From contig NZ_PYCN01000015.1 of assembly GCF_003062295.1 (NCBI RefSeq), positions 62,001 through 126,000 on the forward strand: DNA of 64,000 nucleotides, in the 5' to 3' direction. Under the pieces are notes generated by a model, which worked only from the letters and a program-made list of their open reading frames with translations, searched no databases and was not told where the DNA came from. The position numbers and the translations under genes are program-made. Positions 17,375 through 26,593 of this stretch are shown here, in pieces. How positions within the stretch are numbered: the first letter of the stretch is position 1; every line of letters begins with the position of its first letter. Source of the DNA: Bradyrhizobium algeriense (GTDB lineage: Bacteria; Pseudomonadota; Alphaproteobacteria; Rhizobiales; Xanthobacteraceae).

Positions 17375-18688
17375 ATGCGGGTCGCGGTGGTCGGGACGGG
17401 AATCAGTGGCAATGCCGCGGCCTGGACCTTATCGAAACATTATCCGGTCACCGTGTACGACCGCGAAGTCAGGCCCGGCGGCCACAGCCACACCGTCAGC
17501 ATCGACTATGACGGCACGCGGCTTGCGGTCGACATCGGCTTCATCGTCTACAATGAACTGAACTATCCGGACCTGACGGCATTGTTCACCCATCTCGGCG
17601 TCGAGACCGTCGAAAGCTGCATGAGCTTTGCGGTGACGGCGGACACCGGCCGCTTCGAGTGGAAAGGCGGCGGCAACAACTGGTTCGAGACCGCGCGCGG
17701 ATTGTTCGCGCAAGCCAGCAACCTGCTGTCGCCCTCCTATCTCTGGATGCTGCGCGACATCATCACCTTCAACCAGCAGAGCATCGAGGATTACGCAGCC
17801 GGAAAACTCGCCGGGCTGACGCTCGGCGAATATTTCCGCACGCGCCATTTTGCGCCGCGGCTGTTGACCGATTATCTGGCGCCGATGGGCGCTGCGATCT
17901 GGTCGGCGCCATCGAGCGAGATGCTGGACTTCCCGGCCGAAAATTTCGTCGCCTTCTTCGCCAACCATCGCCTGCTGCAATATGACCGCCCGGTCTGGCG
18001 TACCGTGAAAGGCGGCAGCCAGCACTACGTCGAAAAGCTGACCGCTTCATTCCGCGACCGGATCAGGCTTGGCTGCGCCGTCACGGCAATCGAGCGTACG
18101 CTCCATGGCGTCGTCGTCCACGATAGCCACGGCAAGACCGACAGCTACGATCATGTCGTGATCGCCTCCCACAGCGACCAGGCACTGGCGATGCTGTCGG
18201 ATGCCGACGAGCGCGAGCGCGCTATCCTGGGCGCGATCGGCTATTCCCCCAACACGATCTATCTGCACCGCGATCCCGCGCTGATGCCGAAGCGCCGGCG
18301 CGCCTGGGCATCGTGGAATTTCCTGCGCTGGCCGCGCCAAGGGGGTGTCGATAACGACGTCTCCGTGACCTACTGGATGAACGAGCTGCAGGGCATCGAT
18401 CACGACAGACCGTTATTCGTCAGCCTCAACCCGCCGGTCGCGCCCGATCCTACGCTGACCTTCGGCAAGTACCTCTGCGAGCATCCGCAATATAACGCCA
18501 CAGCCTTTGCCGCCCAGAAGCGCCTGCCCGAAATTCAGGGCCGGCGACATACCTGGTTCTGCGGCGCATGGACCGGATACGGATTCCACGAGGACGGTTT
18601 GCGATCCGGCCTTTCAGTCGCCGAAGCGCTCGGCGCGGTGGCACCATGGCGCCAAGTGCTGCCCGGACTGGCGGAAGCCGCGGAGTAG
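17375..18688 (+). CDS. FAD/NAD(P)-dependent amine-oxidase-type oxidoreductase
   Basis: A 437-residue flavoprotein. The N-terminus VAVVGTGISGNAAAWTL is a GxGxxG dinucleotide-binding fold, followed by the PGGHSHTV FAD motif, and the C-terminal WFCGAWTGYGFHEDGLRSG is the second FAD contact typical of the flavin-containing amine oxidase/phytoene desaturase superfamily. It is followed after 2 bp by a DUF1365 gene and then a Cfa-like methyltransferase. This three-gene set recurs in proteobacteria and is thought to modify membrane fatty acyl chains, for example in furan or cyclopropane fatty-acid routes. The exact reaction is not proven. Confidence 0.85.
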   Translation: MRVAVVGTGISGNAAAWTLSKHYPVTVYDREVRPGGHSHTVSIDYDGTRLAVDIGFIVYNELNYPDLTALFTHLGVETVESCMSFAVTADTGRFEWKGGGNNWFETARGLFAQASNLLSPSYLWMLRDIITFNQQSIEDYAAGKLAGLTLGEYFRTRHFAPRLLTDYLAPMGAAIWSAPSSEMLDFPAENFVAFFANHRLLQYDRPVWRTVKGGSQHYVEKLTASFRDRIRLGCAVTAIERTLHGVVVHDSHGKTDSYDHVVIASHSDQALAMLSDADERERAILGAIGYSPNTIYLHRDPALMPKRRRAWASWNFLRWPRQGGVDNDVSVTYWMNELQGIDHDRPLFVSLNPPVAPDPTLTFGKYLCEHPQYNATAFAAQKRLPEIQGRRHTWFCGAWTGYGFHEDGLRSGLSVAEALGAVAPWRQVLPGLAEAAE

Positions 18689-18690
18689 TT

Positions 18691-19617
18691 ATGCGCGTAA
18701 CACCGGCTGGATCCAAACAACCTTGCTCCGATGCGGCCGCGCTTTACGTCGGTGAGGTCATGCATGCACGGCTGAAGCCGATCGGCCATCGCTTCAGCTA
18801 TCGCGTGATGAGCCTGCTGATCGATCTCGACCGGCTGGCGGACGCAGACCGGCGATCGCCGCTGTTCGGCGTCAACCGCGCGGCGCTTTACAGTTTCCAC
18901 GAGGCCGACCATGGCAAGCGGGACGGAACATCCTTGCACGCCTACGCGCAACGTTGCGCGGCCGAGCGCGGCATCGACCTCACGGGCGGACGGGTGCTGC
19001 TGCTCTGCTATCCCCGCCTGCTCGGCTACACCTTCAATCCGCTTTCGATCTATTTCTGCTATCGCGCTGATGGTGAGCTGGCGCTGTTGATCTATGAAGT
19101 GCGCAACACCTTTGGCGACGTTCATCCTTACGTCCTGCCGGTGACACCGGGCGAAATCAGCGACGCCGGCGTGCGGCAGCAGCAGGACAAGCTGTTCTAC
19201 GTCTCGCCCTTCATCGGGATGGCGATGCGCTACCATTTTCGCGTGCTGCCGCCGGGCGAGCGCGTCCAGTTGCGAATTCTGGAAACCAACCGCGAAGGCC
19301 CCCTGCTCGCTGCAACTTTCAATGGCAGCCATCGCGCCCTCAACACCAAGGAGTTGCTGCGCGCGTTTGTCGCCCTCCCGCTGGTCACAATGAAGATCAT
19401 GGCGGCGATCCACTGGGAGGCGCTGCGGCTCTGGCTCAAGGGCGCCAGGCTGGTCCCGCGGCCCACCGCGGCCTTCTATACCGGCTTGGCGACCGGCAAA
19501 GGCAACGATTATACTTCGCCGGCGTTGTCCACCCCGTGCCAAGGATTGAAGCAGGGTCGATCGGCCATGCGAAGTCCGGGTAACCGCCATTCGATGGATC
19601 GCACATGCCCGAGTTGA
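18691..19617 (+). CDS. DUF1365 domain-containing protein
   Basis: A 308-residue protein starting 2 bp after the oxidoreductase stop. It contains the DUF1365 signatures SLLIDLDRL, YPRLLGYTFNPLSIYFCY and KLFYVSPF. There is no signal peptide. DUF1365 genes travel with Cfa-type methyltransferases and flavin oxidoreductases, as here, but their biochemical role remains uncertain. The gene overlaps the next one by 13 bp, so the three are one transcription and translation unit. An earlier in-frame ATG (18568) lies inside the upstream gene and is unlikely to be used. Confidence 0.85.
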   Translation: MRVTPAGSKQPCSDAAALYVGEVMHARLKPIGHRFSYRVMSLLIDLDRLADADRRSPLFGVNRAALYSFHEADHGKRDGTSLHAYAQRCAAERGIDLTGGRVLLLCYPRLLGYTFNPLSIYFCYRADGELALLIYEVRNTFGDVHPYVLPVTPGEISDAGVRQQQDKLFYVSPFIGMAMRYHFRVLPPGERVQLRILETNREGPLLAATFNGSHRALNTKELLRAFVALPLVTMKIMAAIHWEALRLWLKGARLVPRPTAAFYTGLATGKGNDYTSPALSTPCQGLKQGRSAMRSPGNRHSMDRTCPS

Positions 19618-20834
19618 TTTCGGTCACATCGGAAACCGTAGACACGACGTTTCCGGAATTGCCCCGCCTGGTCCGGCTGGCGCTGGGCTTTGGTTCAAAG
19701 CTGCAACACGGCACGCTCGACGTGACCCTCGCCGACGGCCGCGTTGTGCGGCTGGGCGGCACTACGCCAGGCCCCGCCGCAGCCATGACAATCTATGATT
19801 ACGGCTTCGCCTCACGGCTGCTGCGCGGCGGCGACATCGGTATCGCCGAAGCCTATCTGCGCGGTGAATGGGACACGCCCGACCTCACGCAATTCCTCTA
19901 TCTGTTCTGCGTCAATCAGGACTGGATGCAGACCATGCTGGTCGGCAACCCGCTGACACGCACGTTCCAGATCGTCCGGCACTGGCTCAATCGCAATACG
20001 AAGCGGCAGGCACGCCGCAACATCTATGCGCATTACGACATCGGCAACGCGTTCTATTCGGCCTGGCTCGATCCCAGCATGACCTATTCGTCAGCGCTGT
20101 TCGAGGACGACACGGCAGACCTGACCGCAGCCCAGCACAACAAGTATCGCCGGCTTGCCGAGGCTATCGATCTGCGGCCCGGCCAGAAGCTTCTGGAGAT
20201 CGGCTGCGGATGGGGCGGCTTTGCCGAATACGCCGCCAAGACGTTCGGCGCCAAAGTCGTCGGCCTCACCATCAGCAAGGAGCAGCGCGATTTTGCCCAG
20301 GCGCGCATTCATAACGCAGGCCTCAGCGACAAGGTCGAGATCAGGCTGCAGGATTATCGCGACGAGCGCGACCGCTACGACCGGATCGCCTCGATCGAGA
20401 TGATCGAGGCGGTCGGCGAGCAATTCTGGCCGAAATATTTTTCACAGTTGCGCGACCGCTTGCTGCCCGGTGGGCTGGCCGGCATCCAGGCCATCACCAT
20501 CCAGGACAGCCTGTTCCAGACCTATCGCCGCGAGGTCGATTTCATCCAGCGCTACGTGTTTCCGGGCGGCATGCTGCCCTCGCCGCAGATCCTGAAAACG
20601 CTCGGCGAGCGCTTCGGCGTTCCCGTCATCCGCGAACGCATTTTCGGGCAAGATTATGCCAGGACACTTGCGATCTGGCGAAGCAATTTCCGCGCGGCCT
20701 GGCCCAACCTGACGCCATCGGGCTTCGACGACCGCTTCCGGCGGCTGTGGGAGTATTATCTCGCCTACTGCGAGGCGGGGTTCCTGTCCGGAAATATCGA
20801 CGTGCGTCAGGTGGTGTTTGCGAAATCGGCCTGA
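19605..20834 (+). CDS. cfa: Cyclopropane-fatty-acyl-phospholipid synthase family methyltransferase
   Basis: A 409-residue SAM-dependent methyltransferase. The N-terminal accessory domain has YDYGFASRLLRGGDIGIAEAY. The catalytic domain carries NIYAHYDIGNAFYSAWLD and the SAM-binding LEIGCGWGGFAEYAA (about 196-210), and YIFPGG-like VFPGGMLPSP further on. These are hallmarks of Cfa proteins, which methylate double bonds of membrane phospholipid acyl chains. Length matches the family. It is the last gene of the operon and overlaps the DUF1365 gene by 13 bp. Whether it makes cyclopropane rings or a methylated intermediate for the flavoprotein cannot be decided from sequence. Confidence 0.87.
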   Translation: MPELISVTSETVDTTFPELPRLVRLALGFGSKLQHGTLDVTLADGRVVRLGGTTPGPAAAMTIYDYGFASRLLRGGDIGIAEAYLRGEWDTPDLTQFLYLFCVNQDWMQTMLVGNPLTRTFQIVRHWLNRNTKRQARRNIYAHYDIGNAFYSAWLDPSMTYSSALFEDDTADLTAAQHNKYRRLAEAIDLRPGQKLLEIGCGWGGFAEYAAKTFGAKVVGLTISKEQRDFAQARIHNAGLSDKVEIRLQDYRDERDRYDRIASIEMIEAVGEQFWPKYFSQLRDRLLPGGLAGIQAITIQDSLFQTYRREVDFIQRYVFPGGMLPSPQILKTLGERFGVPVIRERIFGQDYARTLAIWRSNFRAAWPNLTPSGFDDRFRRLWEYYLAYCEAGFLSGNIDVRQVVFAKSA

Positions 20835-20885
20835 CAGCCCTGTTTCAGCGCCGGCTTGTGCGCCTAACGGCGGTCCTTTAGGGTC

Positions 20886-20900
20886 GCCTAACGATTAGGC
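20886..20900. promoter_or_regulatory. Inverted repeat GCCTAA-cga-TTAGGC upstream of cysK
   Basis: Perfect 6-3-6 palindrome ending 24 bp before the cysK ATG. A related single arm, GCCTAACG, occurs about 25-30 bp upstream. It could be an operator or a small leader hairpin. No T-run follows. Confidence 0.4.
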
Positions 20901-20923
20901 AAGCAAACCGGCAATTGAAAAAC

Positions 20924-21964
20924 ATGGCCTTCAACAAAGACGTCATCGAAGCGATCGGCAACACGCCGCTCATCAAGCTCAAGCGCGCATCAGAGCTGAC
21001 CGGCTGCACCATTCTCGGCAAAGCCGAATTCATGAATCCGGGCCAGTCGGTGAAGGATCGCGCGGGCAAGTGGATGATCCTCGAAGCCGAGAAGCGCGGC
21101 GACCTCAAGCCGGGTGGGCTCGTGGTGGAATCGACCGCCGGCAATACCGGCATCGGTCTCGCCGTCGTCGCCAGCGCGCGCGGCTACCGGACCTTGATCC
21201 TGATCCCGGAAACGCAGAGCCAGGAAAAGAAGGACATGCTGCGGCTGTGCGGCGCCGAACTCGTCGAGGTGCCGCAGCTGCCCTATTCCAACCCGAACAA
21301 CTATCAGCATGTCGGGCGGCGGCTGGCCGCCCAGCTTCGCAAGACCGAGCCCAACGGCGTTCTGTTCGCCGACCAGTGGAACAATCTCGACAACGCCAAG
21401 GCGCATTACGAGTCCACTGGACCGGAGATCTGGGAGCAGACCGGCGGCAAGATCGACGGCTTCATCTGCTCGGTCGGCACCGGCGGCACGCTGGCCGGCG
21501 CCAGCCGCTACCTGAAGGAAAAAAGTAGCGGCGTCGTTACCGCGTGCGCTGATCCGCATGGCTTCGCGATGTACGAGCTGTTCAAGCACGGCACCGCCAA
21601 ATCGACGCCGGGCGACTCGATCACAGAAGGCATCGGGCTCGGCCGCGTCACGCCGGTCATCGAGACCGCGAAGGTTGACGACGCTTTCCTGATTTCGGAC
21701 GAGGAGGCCGTGAAGGTGATCTATGACCTGCTCGAGCACGAAGGCCTATGCCTCGGCGGCTCGACCGGCGTCAATGTCGCTGGCGCGATCCAGCTCGCCA
21801 AGCAGCTCGGACCGGGCAAGACCATCGTCACGATCCTCGCGGACTCCGGCAACCGCTATCAGTCAAAACTGTTCAATCCGGAGTTCATGCGCTCGAAGAA
21901 CCTGCCGGTGCCGATGTGGCTGGAAAAGCGTACCCAGATCGACGTGCCGTTCGAGAAGGTGTGA
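20924..21964 (+). CDS. cysK: Cysteine synthase A
   Basis: A 346-residue PLP enzyme (O-acetylserine plus sulfide to cysteine). IGNTPLIKLKRAS opens the protein, SVKDRAGKWM carries the PLP lysine (Lys44), STAGNTGIGLAV is the substrate-binding loop, and SVGTGGTLAGASRYL the phosphate-binding loop. The ATG at 20924 is chosen by family alignment; a TTG at 20915 would add three residues. Neither has a strong ribosome binding site. A palindrome lies just upstream. The gene is single and convergent with aapP, from which it is separated by a long palindromic repeat. Confidence 0.92.
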   Translation: MAFNKDVIEAIGNTPLIKLKRASELTGCTILGKAEFMNPGQSVKDRAGKWMILEAEKRGDLKPGGLVVESTAGNTGIGLAVVASARGYRTLILIPETQSQEKKDMLRLCGAELVEVPQLPYSNPNNYQHVGRRLAAQLRKTEPNGVLFADQWNNLDNAKAHYESTGPEIWEQTGGKIDGFICSVGTGGTLAGASRYLKEKSSGVVTACADPHGFAMYELFKHGTAKSTPGDSITEGIGLGRVTPVIETAKVDDAFLISDEEAVKVIYDLLEHEGLCLGGSTGVNVAGAIQLAKQLGPGKTIVTILADSGNRYQSKLFNPEFMRSKNLPVPMWLEKRTQIDVPFEKV

Positions 21965-21976
21965 GGGGCGGGATTT

Positions 21977-22064
21977 CGTAGCCCGGATGGAGCGCAGCGT
22001 AATCCGGGGCGGTTTTGCCGCGGAGATACTGTCCCGGATTGCGCTACGCTCCATCCGGGCTACG
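21977..22064. repeat. Palindromic intergenic repeat, 32-bp arms
   Basis: Arms beginning CGTAGCCCGGATGGAGCG pair over 32 positions with 2 mismatches, around a 24-nt loop. It lies between the convergent cysK and aapP genes and could act as a bidirectional terminator. It belongs to a family of extragenic palindromes frequent in Bradyrhizobium; a degenerate relative is at 49656-49795. Confidence 0.85.
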
Positions 22065-22073
22065 TCACCTGCG

Positions 22074-22817
22074 TTAATGCCGTAGGATCTGGCTCAGGAA
22101 CAGCTTCGTCCGCGCGTGCTGCGGGTTGGCGAAGAATTCCTGCGGCGTGTTCGACTCGATCACCTGCCCCGCGTCCATGAACACGACGCGGTTGGCGACC
22201 TCGCGGGCAAATCCCATTTCGTGGGTGACGACCAGCATGGTCATGCCTTCCCTGGCGAGGTCGACCATGGTGTCGAGCACTTCCTTGACCATTTCGGGAT
22301 CGAGCGCCGAGGTCGGCTCGTCGAACAGCATCACCTTCGGATTCATGGTCAACGCGCGGGCGATGGCGACGCGCTGCTGCTGGCCGCCTGACATCTGGCC
22401 CGGATATTTGTTGGCCTGATGCGGGATCTTGACCCGCTCCAGGAATTTCATCGCGGCCGCCTCGGCATCCTTTTTCGGGATGTTGCGCACCCAGATCGGC
22501 GCCAGCGTGCAGTTCTCCAGCACGGTCAGATGCGGAAACAGATTAAAACTCTGGAACACCATGCCGACTTCGCGCCGGACTTCGTCCACCCGTCGCAGGT
22601 TCGGCCCAAGCTCGATGCCCTCGACGACGATCTGACCTTCCTGGAATTCCTCCAGCGCGTTGATGCAGCGGATCAGGGTCGACTTGCCGGAGCCCGAGGG
22701 GCCGCAGATCACGATGCGCTCACCCTTGGAAACATCGAGGTTGATGTCGCGCAGGACGTGGAACTCGCCATACCATTTATTGAGGCCCTGGATGCCAACG
22801 ATCGAGTCTGTGCTCAT
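22074..22817 (-). CDS. aapP: General L-amino acid ABC transporter, ATP-binding protein
   Basis: A 247-residue ABC ATPase of the polar amino-acid uptake type. Walker A GPSGSGKST is at residues 39-47, with the Q-loop at VFQSFNLFPHLTVLENC, the signature MSGGQQQRVAIARA and Walker B VMLFDEPTSALDPE. It is the last gene of the four-gene aap operon, 10 bp after aapM. In rhizobia AapP energises uptake, and influences efflux, of many amino acids. Length and motifs are complete. It ends just before the 32-bp-arm palindromic repeat. Confidence 0.92.
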   Translation of the reverse strand: MSTDSIVGIQGLNKWYGEFHVLRDINLDVSKGERIVICGPSGSGKSTLIRCINALEEFQEGQIVVEGIELGPNLRRVDEVRREVGMVFQSFNLFPHLTVLENCTLAPIWVRNIPKKDAEAAAMKFLERVKIPHQANKYPGQMSGGQQQRVAIARALTMNPKVMLFDEPTSALDPEMVKEVLDTMVDLAREGMTMLVVTHEMGFAREVANRVVFMDAGQVIESNTPQEFFANPQHARTKLFLSQILRH

Positions 22818-22827
22818 GGTCCCACAC

Positions 22828-24351
22828 TCAGTTGCGGCGATGCGCGTTCAGCCTGTTCTCGACGAACATGGAATAACGCGACATGCCAAAACAGAAGACG
22901 AAATAGATGATCCCGGTGAACGCAAAGCCGGTGAACAACGTGGTCGGCGTCGACCAGTTTGGATCGGAAAACGATGCGCGCAACGATCCCAACAGATCGA
23001 ACAGCGCGACGATCGAAACCAGCGAGGTGTCCTTGAACAGGCTGATGAAGCTGTTGACGAGGTTTGGGATGACGTGGCGCAACGCCTGCGGCATCACGAC
23101 CAGCGCCGTGGTCTTGCTCCAGGACAGGCCGAGCGCGCTCGCCGCCTCACCCTGCCCGCGCGGGATCGCTTGCAGGCCGCCGCGGATGTTTTCAGCCTGG
23201 TAGGCGCCGGTAAACAGCGCGATCCCGATCAGAGCGCGCACCAATCCGTCGATGGTGAAACCGGTCGGAACGAACAGCGGCAACATATAGGTTGCGAAGA
23301 ACAGCACCGTGATCAGCGGAACTCCGCGCCAGAACTCGATGAAGGAGATCGAGAAAATCCGGATCAGCGGTATAGACGAACGCCGGCCGAGCGCGAGCGC
23401 AATGCCGACCGGCATCGACGCCACGATGCCGGTAACCGACACCACCAGCGTCACCAGCAGGCCGCCCCACAGCCGCGTGTCGACGACAGGCAATCCGCCA
23501 CGGTCGAGCCCCAACACCGCGATGACGATGCCGATACCGGCGAAGATCGCAAGACAATTGACCAGGGGACGCAAACCGTCGCGCTTGCCGGCGCCCAACC
23601 AGAACACCAAAGCGCAAGCGATGATGGCGGTAAGCGCAAGATCCGCCCACACCGGACGGCCAAAAGCCTGGATCTGATCGCGCAGCCAGGTCAGCGGCAG
23701 CAGTACCCATCCAATCAGCGTGCTCACCAGCACGATCAGTTTTCCGAGCAGCCACAGCAACGGCCCGATCACGGCCGTCGTCTCGCCCGCGGCCGCGAGC
23801 TTTCGCCCGCCGTCGCCAATACTGTCGTTGAAGCCCGACAGAAGCCCGGCCGTCCAGCTCACGCCAAGCCCGCCCAGTCCGCCGCCATGCAGCAGGAAGA
23901 AGGCTATGACCGGCAATGCGCCAAAGAAAAGCCCGGCATTGAGGCCCTTGGCCGGCAGCCGCGGAATCAGCAGCGGCAGCAGCAGGACCGCGGCCAGGAC
24001 GAAGGTCAAATCGACCCGCCAGCGCTCCGGCTCCGGATAGAATCCATAGATGAACTGGCTGAATTTCGCCTGGATGAACGGCCAGCAGGCGCCGACCACA
24101 TGCCCGGCATTTTCAGCGAGACAGGCGGTCCGATCCTTGCCGGTCCAGACCGCATCGACCAGCAGGAATCTCAGCGAGGGCACGAGGATGAACCACAGCA
24201 GCAACACGCTGACGATCGTGATCAGGATGTTGGTCGGCGAATTGAACAGGCGCGTGCGCAGGAAGCCGACAAAGCCCGTGGTCTTCACCGGTGCGGGGCG
24301 TTCGGCGACGAGGTCCTGGCGGACAAAGCCGGATGGTGTGGTGTCGCTCAT
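22828..24351 (-). CDS. aapM: General L-amino acid ABC transporter permease AapM
   Basis: A 507-residue inner-membrane permease. The ATG at 24351 overlaps the stop of aapQ by one base (TGATG). The C-terminal 250 residues hold the conserved permease domain with the EAA-type loop (QAENIRGGLQAIPRGQGEAASALG). It is long for AapM: the middle has extra hydrophobic segments (about residues 200-270, for example LLWLLGKLIVLVSTLIG and ALTAIIACALVFWLG) not found in the shorter rhizobial homologues I know. An N-terminal soluble stretch of about 30 residues precedes the first helix. It pairs with AapQ to form the membrane channel. Confidence 0.88.
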   Translation of the reverse strand: MSDTTPSGFVRQDLVAERPAPVKTTGFVGFLRTRLFNSPTNILITIVSVLLLWFILVPSLRFLLVDAVWTGKDRTACLAENAGHVVGACWPFIQAKFSQFIYGFYPEPERWRVDLTFVLAAVLLLPLLIPRLPAKGLNAGLFFGALPVIAFFLLHGGGLGGLGVSWTAGLLSGFNDSIGDGGRKLAAAGETTAVIGPLLWLLGKLIVLVSTLIGWVLLPLTWLRDQIQAFGRPVWADLALTAIIACALVFWLGAGKRDGLRPLVNCLAIFAGIGIVIAVLGLDRGGLPVVDTRLWGGLLVTLVVSVTGIVASMPVGIALALGRRSSIPLIRIFSISFIEFWRGVPLITVLFFATYMLPLFVPTGFTIDGLVRALIGIALFTGAYQAENIRGGLQAIPRGQGEAASALGLSWSKTTALVVMPQALRHVIPNLVNSFISLFKDTSLVSIVALFDLLGSLRASFSDPNWSTPTTLFTGFAFTGIIYFVFCFGMSRYSMFVENRLNAHRRN

Positions 24352-25553
24352 CAACCCATGCTCCGGCTGATACGCCAACTGTAGAAACTCATGATCGCGC
24401 TCGTCACCAGCGAAATCAGCAGATAGACGCCCATGGTAATGCCGATGATCTCGATCGCCTGCCCGGTCTGGCTCAGCGTCGTACCTGCAAATACCGACAC
24501 CAGATCGGGATAACCGATCCCAACCGCCAGCGAAGAGTTCTTGGTTAAATTGAGATACTGGTTGGTCAGCGGCGGCAGGATCACGCGCAGCGCCTGCGGG
24601 ATCACGATCAGCCGCAGCACCGAGCCGCGTTGCAGGCCGAGCGAGGAACCGGCTTCCATCTGCCCCTTGTGCACGGAGAGAATGCCCGCCCGCACGATCT
24701 CGGCGATAAAGGCCGCCGTGTAGGTGGATAGCGCCAGCGTCAGCGCGACGAACTCGGGAATGACCCGCGAGCCGCCGGCGAAGTTGAAGCCTTTGAGCAC
24801 CGGCACTTCAAACGTGACGGGTAGACCAAAGATCAGCGCGCTGACCAACGGCAAGCCGATGATCATGCCGAGTGCAGAGGGCCAGACCTTGATCACCTTG
24901 CCGCTCTGGAACAGTAGCCGGCGGGAGTAACGCCACAACGCAATCGCCGCCACGATCGCCACCAGCAGCGCAACCACAAACGGCTCGAACCCGGGCGTGC
25001 CGACCGGCTTCGGAATCACCAGACCGCGGTTGCTCAGGAAGAAACTGTCCAAAACGGAGATGCTCTGCCGCGGATTGGGCAATGCGGCGAGCACGGCGAG
25101 ATACCAGAACAGGATCTGGAACAAGAGCGGCAGGTTGCGGATCAGTTCGACATAGCCGCCCGAAATCCGCGACAGCAGCCAGTTCGGCGACAGCCGGCCG
25201 AGGGCCACGAGGAATCCGATCAGCGTCGCAAAGAAGATGCCGATCACCGAGACCAGCAGCGTATTGAGCAGGCCGACCAGGAAAACGCGGGTGTAGGGAT
25301 CGGATCCCGAATACGGGATCAGGCTCTGGCTGACGTCAAAGCCGGCATTGTTGGCAAGAAAGCCGAAGCCCGCGGTGATCCGCTGCGCCTGCAGATTGGC
25401 GCGGGCATTGGCGACGATCTCGTAGGCAATCCAGGACAGCGCCGCGACAAACAGGATCTGGACGACAAAGCCGCTCCAGCCTGCACTTCCACCGAGCATT
25501 CGCTGCAGTTTGGCAACGAACTGCGTCGGTGGTTTTCGGGGTTCTATGGCCAT
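24351..25553 (-). CDS. aapQ: General L-amino acid ABC transporter permease AapQ
   Basis: A 400-residue permease. The start at 25553 (MAIEPRKPPTQFVAKLQ) is chosen because the ORF extension upstream overlaps aapJ and is Arg-rich shadow sequence. The visible family landmarks are a large periplasmic loop after the first helix (ANNAGFDVSQSLIPYSGSDP), the inner-membrane domain entry TRVFLVGLLNTLLVSVIGI, and the EAA loop VHKGQMEAGSSLGLQRG. It lies 23 bp after aapJ and shares one base with aapM. Together with AapM it forms the translocation pore. Confidence 0.9.
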   Translation of the reverse strand: MAIEPRKPPTQFVAKLQRMLGGSAGWSGFVVQILFVAALSWIAYEIVANARANLQAQRITAGFGFLANNAGFDVSQSLIPYSGSDPYTRVFLVGLLNTLLVSVIGIFFATLIGFLVALGRLSPNWLLSRISGGYVELIRNLPLLFQILFWYLAVLAALPNPRQSISVLDSFFLSNRGLVIPKPVGTPGFEPFVVALLVAIVAAIALWRYSRRLLFQSGKVIKVWPSALGMIIGLPLVSALIFGLPVTFEVPVLKGFNFAGGSRVIPEFVALTLALSTYTAAFIAEIVRAGILSVHKGQMEAGSSLGLQRGSVLRLIVIPQALRVILPPLTNQYLNLTKNSSLAVGIGYPDLVSVFAGTTLSQTGQAIEIIGITMGVYLLISLVTSAIMSFYSWRISRSMG

Positions 25554-25576
25554 CGCCGCAGCCCTCGTGCCGGCGA

Positions 25577-26593
25577 TCAGCGGATCGGCGGCGAGTATTG
25601 GATACCACCCTTGTTCCAGAGCGCGTTGAGACCACGGGCAATTCCGAGCTTGGAGCCGGCGCCGACGTTGCGATCGAAGGCCTCGCCGTAATTGCCGACG
25701 GCCTTCACGATCCGCGACACCCAATCCTTGGTCAGGCCGAGCTGTTCACCGAGATTGCCGTCGGTCCCGAACACCCGTTTCATCTCCGGCTTGTCCGACT
25801 TAGCCATCTCATCGACGTTCTTCTGGGTGATGCCCAGTTCTTCCGCGGTGACCATCGCGAACAGCGTCCACTTCACGATGTCGAACCACTGATCGTCGCC
25901 ATGGCGCACCATCGGGCCCAGCGGCTCCTTCGAAATCACTTCCGGAAGCACGACATGATCAGCCGGATTGGCAAGCTTCAAACGGTCGGCATAGAGGCCG
26001 GACACGTCGGTGGTGAAGACGTCGCAGCGGCCGGACTCGTAAGCCTTGACGGCTTCGTCGTTGGTGCCGAACGCGATCACCTCGTACTTCATGTTGTTGC
26101 CCTTGAAGTAGTCGGCGAGGTTCTGCTCGGTCGTGGTGCCGGTCTGCACGCAAACGGACGCGCTGTTCAGTTCCAGCGCGGAATTCACCTTCAGCGCCTT
26201 CTTCACCATGAAGCCCTGGCCGTCATAATAGGTCACGCCAGTAAAATTGGCGCCGAGCGAGGTATCGCGCGACAGCGTCCAGGTGGTGTTGCGGGACAGC
26301 ACGTCGATTTCGCCGGACTGCAGCGCGGTGAAGCGGTCCTTGGCCGACAGCGGCACGAACTTGATCTTGGTTGCATCATTGAAGACCGCGGCCGCAATCG
26401 CCCTGCAGACGTCGACGTCGAGCCCGGTCCAGTTACCCTTGTCGTCGGGTGACGAGAACCCCGGAAGACCCTGGCCGACGCCGCAGGATAGCATGCCCCG
26501 GTCCTTGACCGTCTTGAGGGTTTGCGCCGAGGCGGCCTGGGCCGAGAGACCGGCGGCTAGGGCAAGGGTAACAACCAGAGATACGCGTTTCAT
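25577..26593 (-). CDS. aapJ: General L-amino acid ABC transporter periplasmic binding protein
   Basis: A 338-residue periplasmic solute-binding protein, family 3. A signal peptide ends at about AAGLSAQAASAQ. The mature protein has the SBP_bac_3 elements CGVGQGLPGFSSPDDKGNWTG (shortened here by description), DVDVCRAIAAAVF, LSRNTTWTLSRDTSL and NYGEAFDRNVG. It is the first gene of aapJQMP. Rhizobial AapJ has broad amino-acid specificity and delivers ligands to AapQM. Its promoter lies in the 340-bp gap shared with the divergent metC gene. Confidence 0.92.
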   Translation of the reverse strand: MKRVSLVVTLALAAGLSAQAASAQTLKTVKDRGMLSCGVGQGLPGFSSPDDKGNWTGLDVDVCRAIAAAVFNDATKIKFVPLSAKDRFTALQSGEIDVLSRNTTWTLSRDTSLGANFTGVTYYDGQGFMVKKALKVNSALELNSASVCVQTGTTTEQNLADYFKGNNMKYEVIAFGTNDEAVKAYESGRCDVFTTDVSGLYADRLKLANPADHVVLPEVISKEPLGPMVRHGDDQWFDIVKWTLFAMVTAEELGITQKNVDEMAKSDKPEMKRVFGTDGNLGEQLGLTKDWVSRIVKAVGNYGEAFDRNVGAGSKLGIARGLNALWNKGGIQYSPPIR

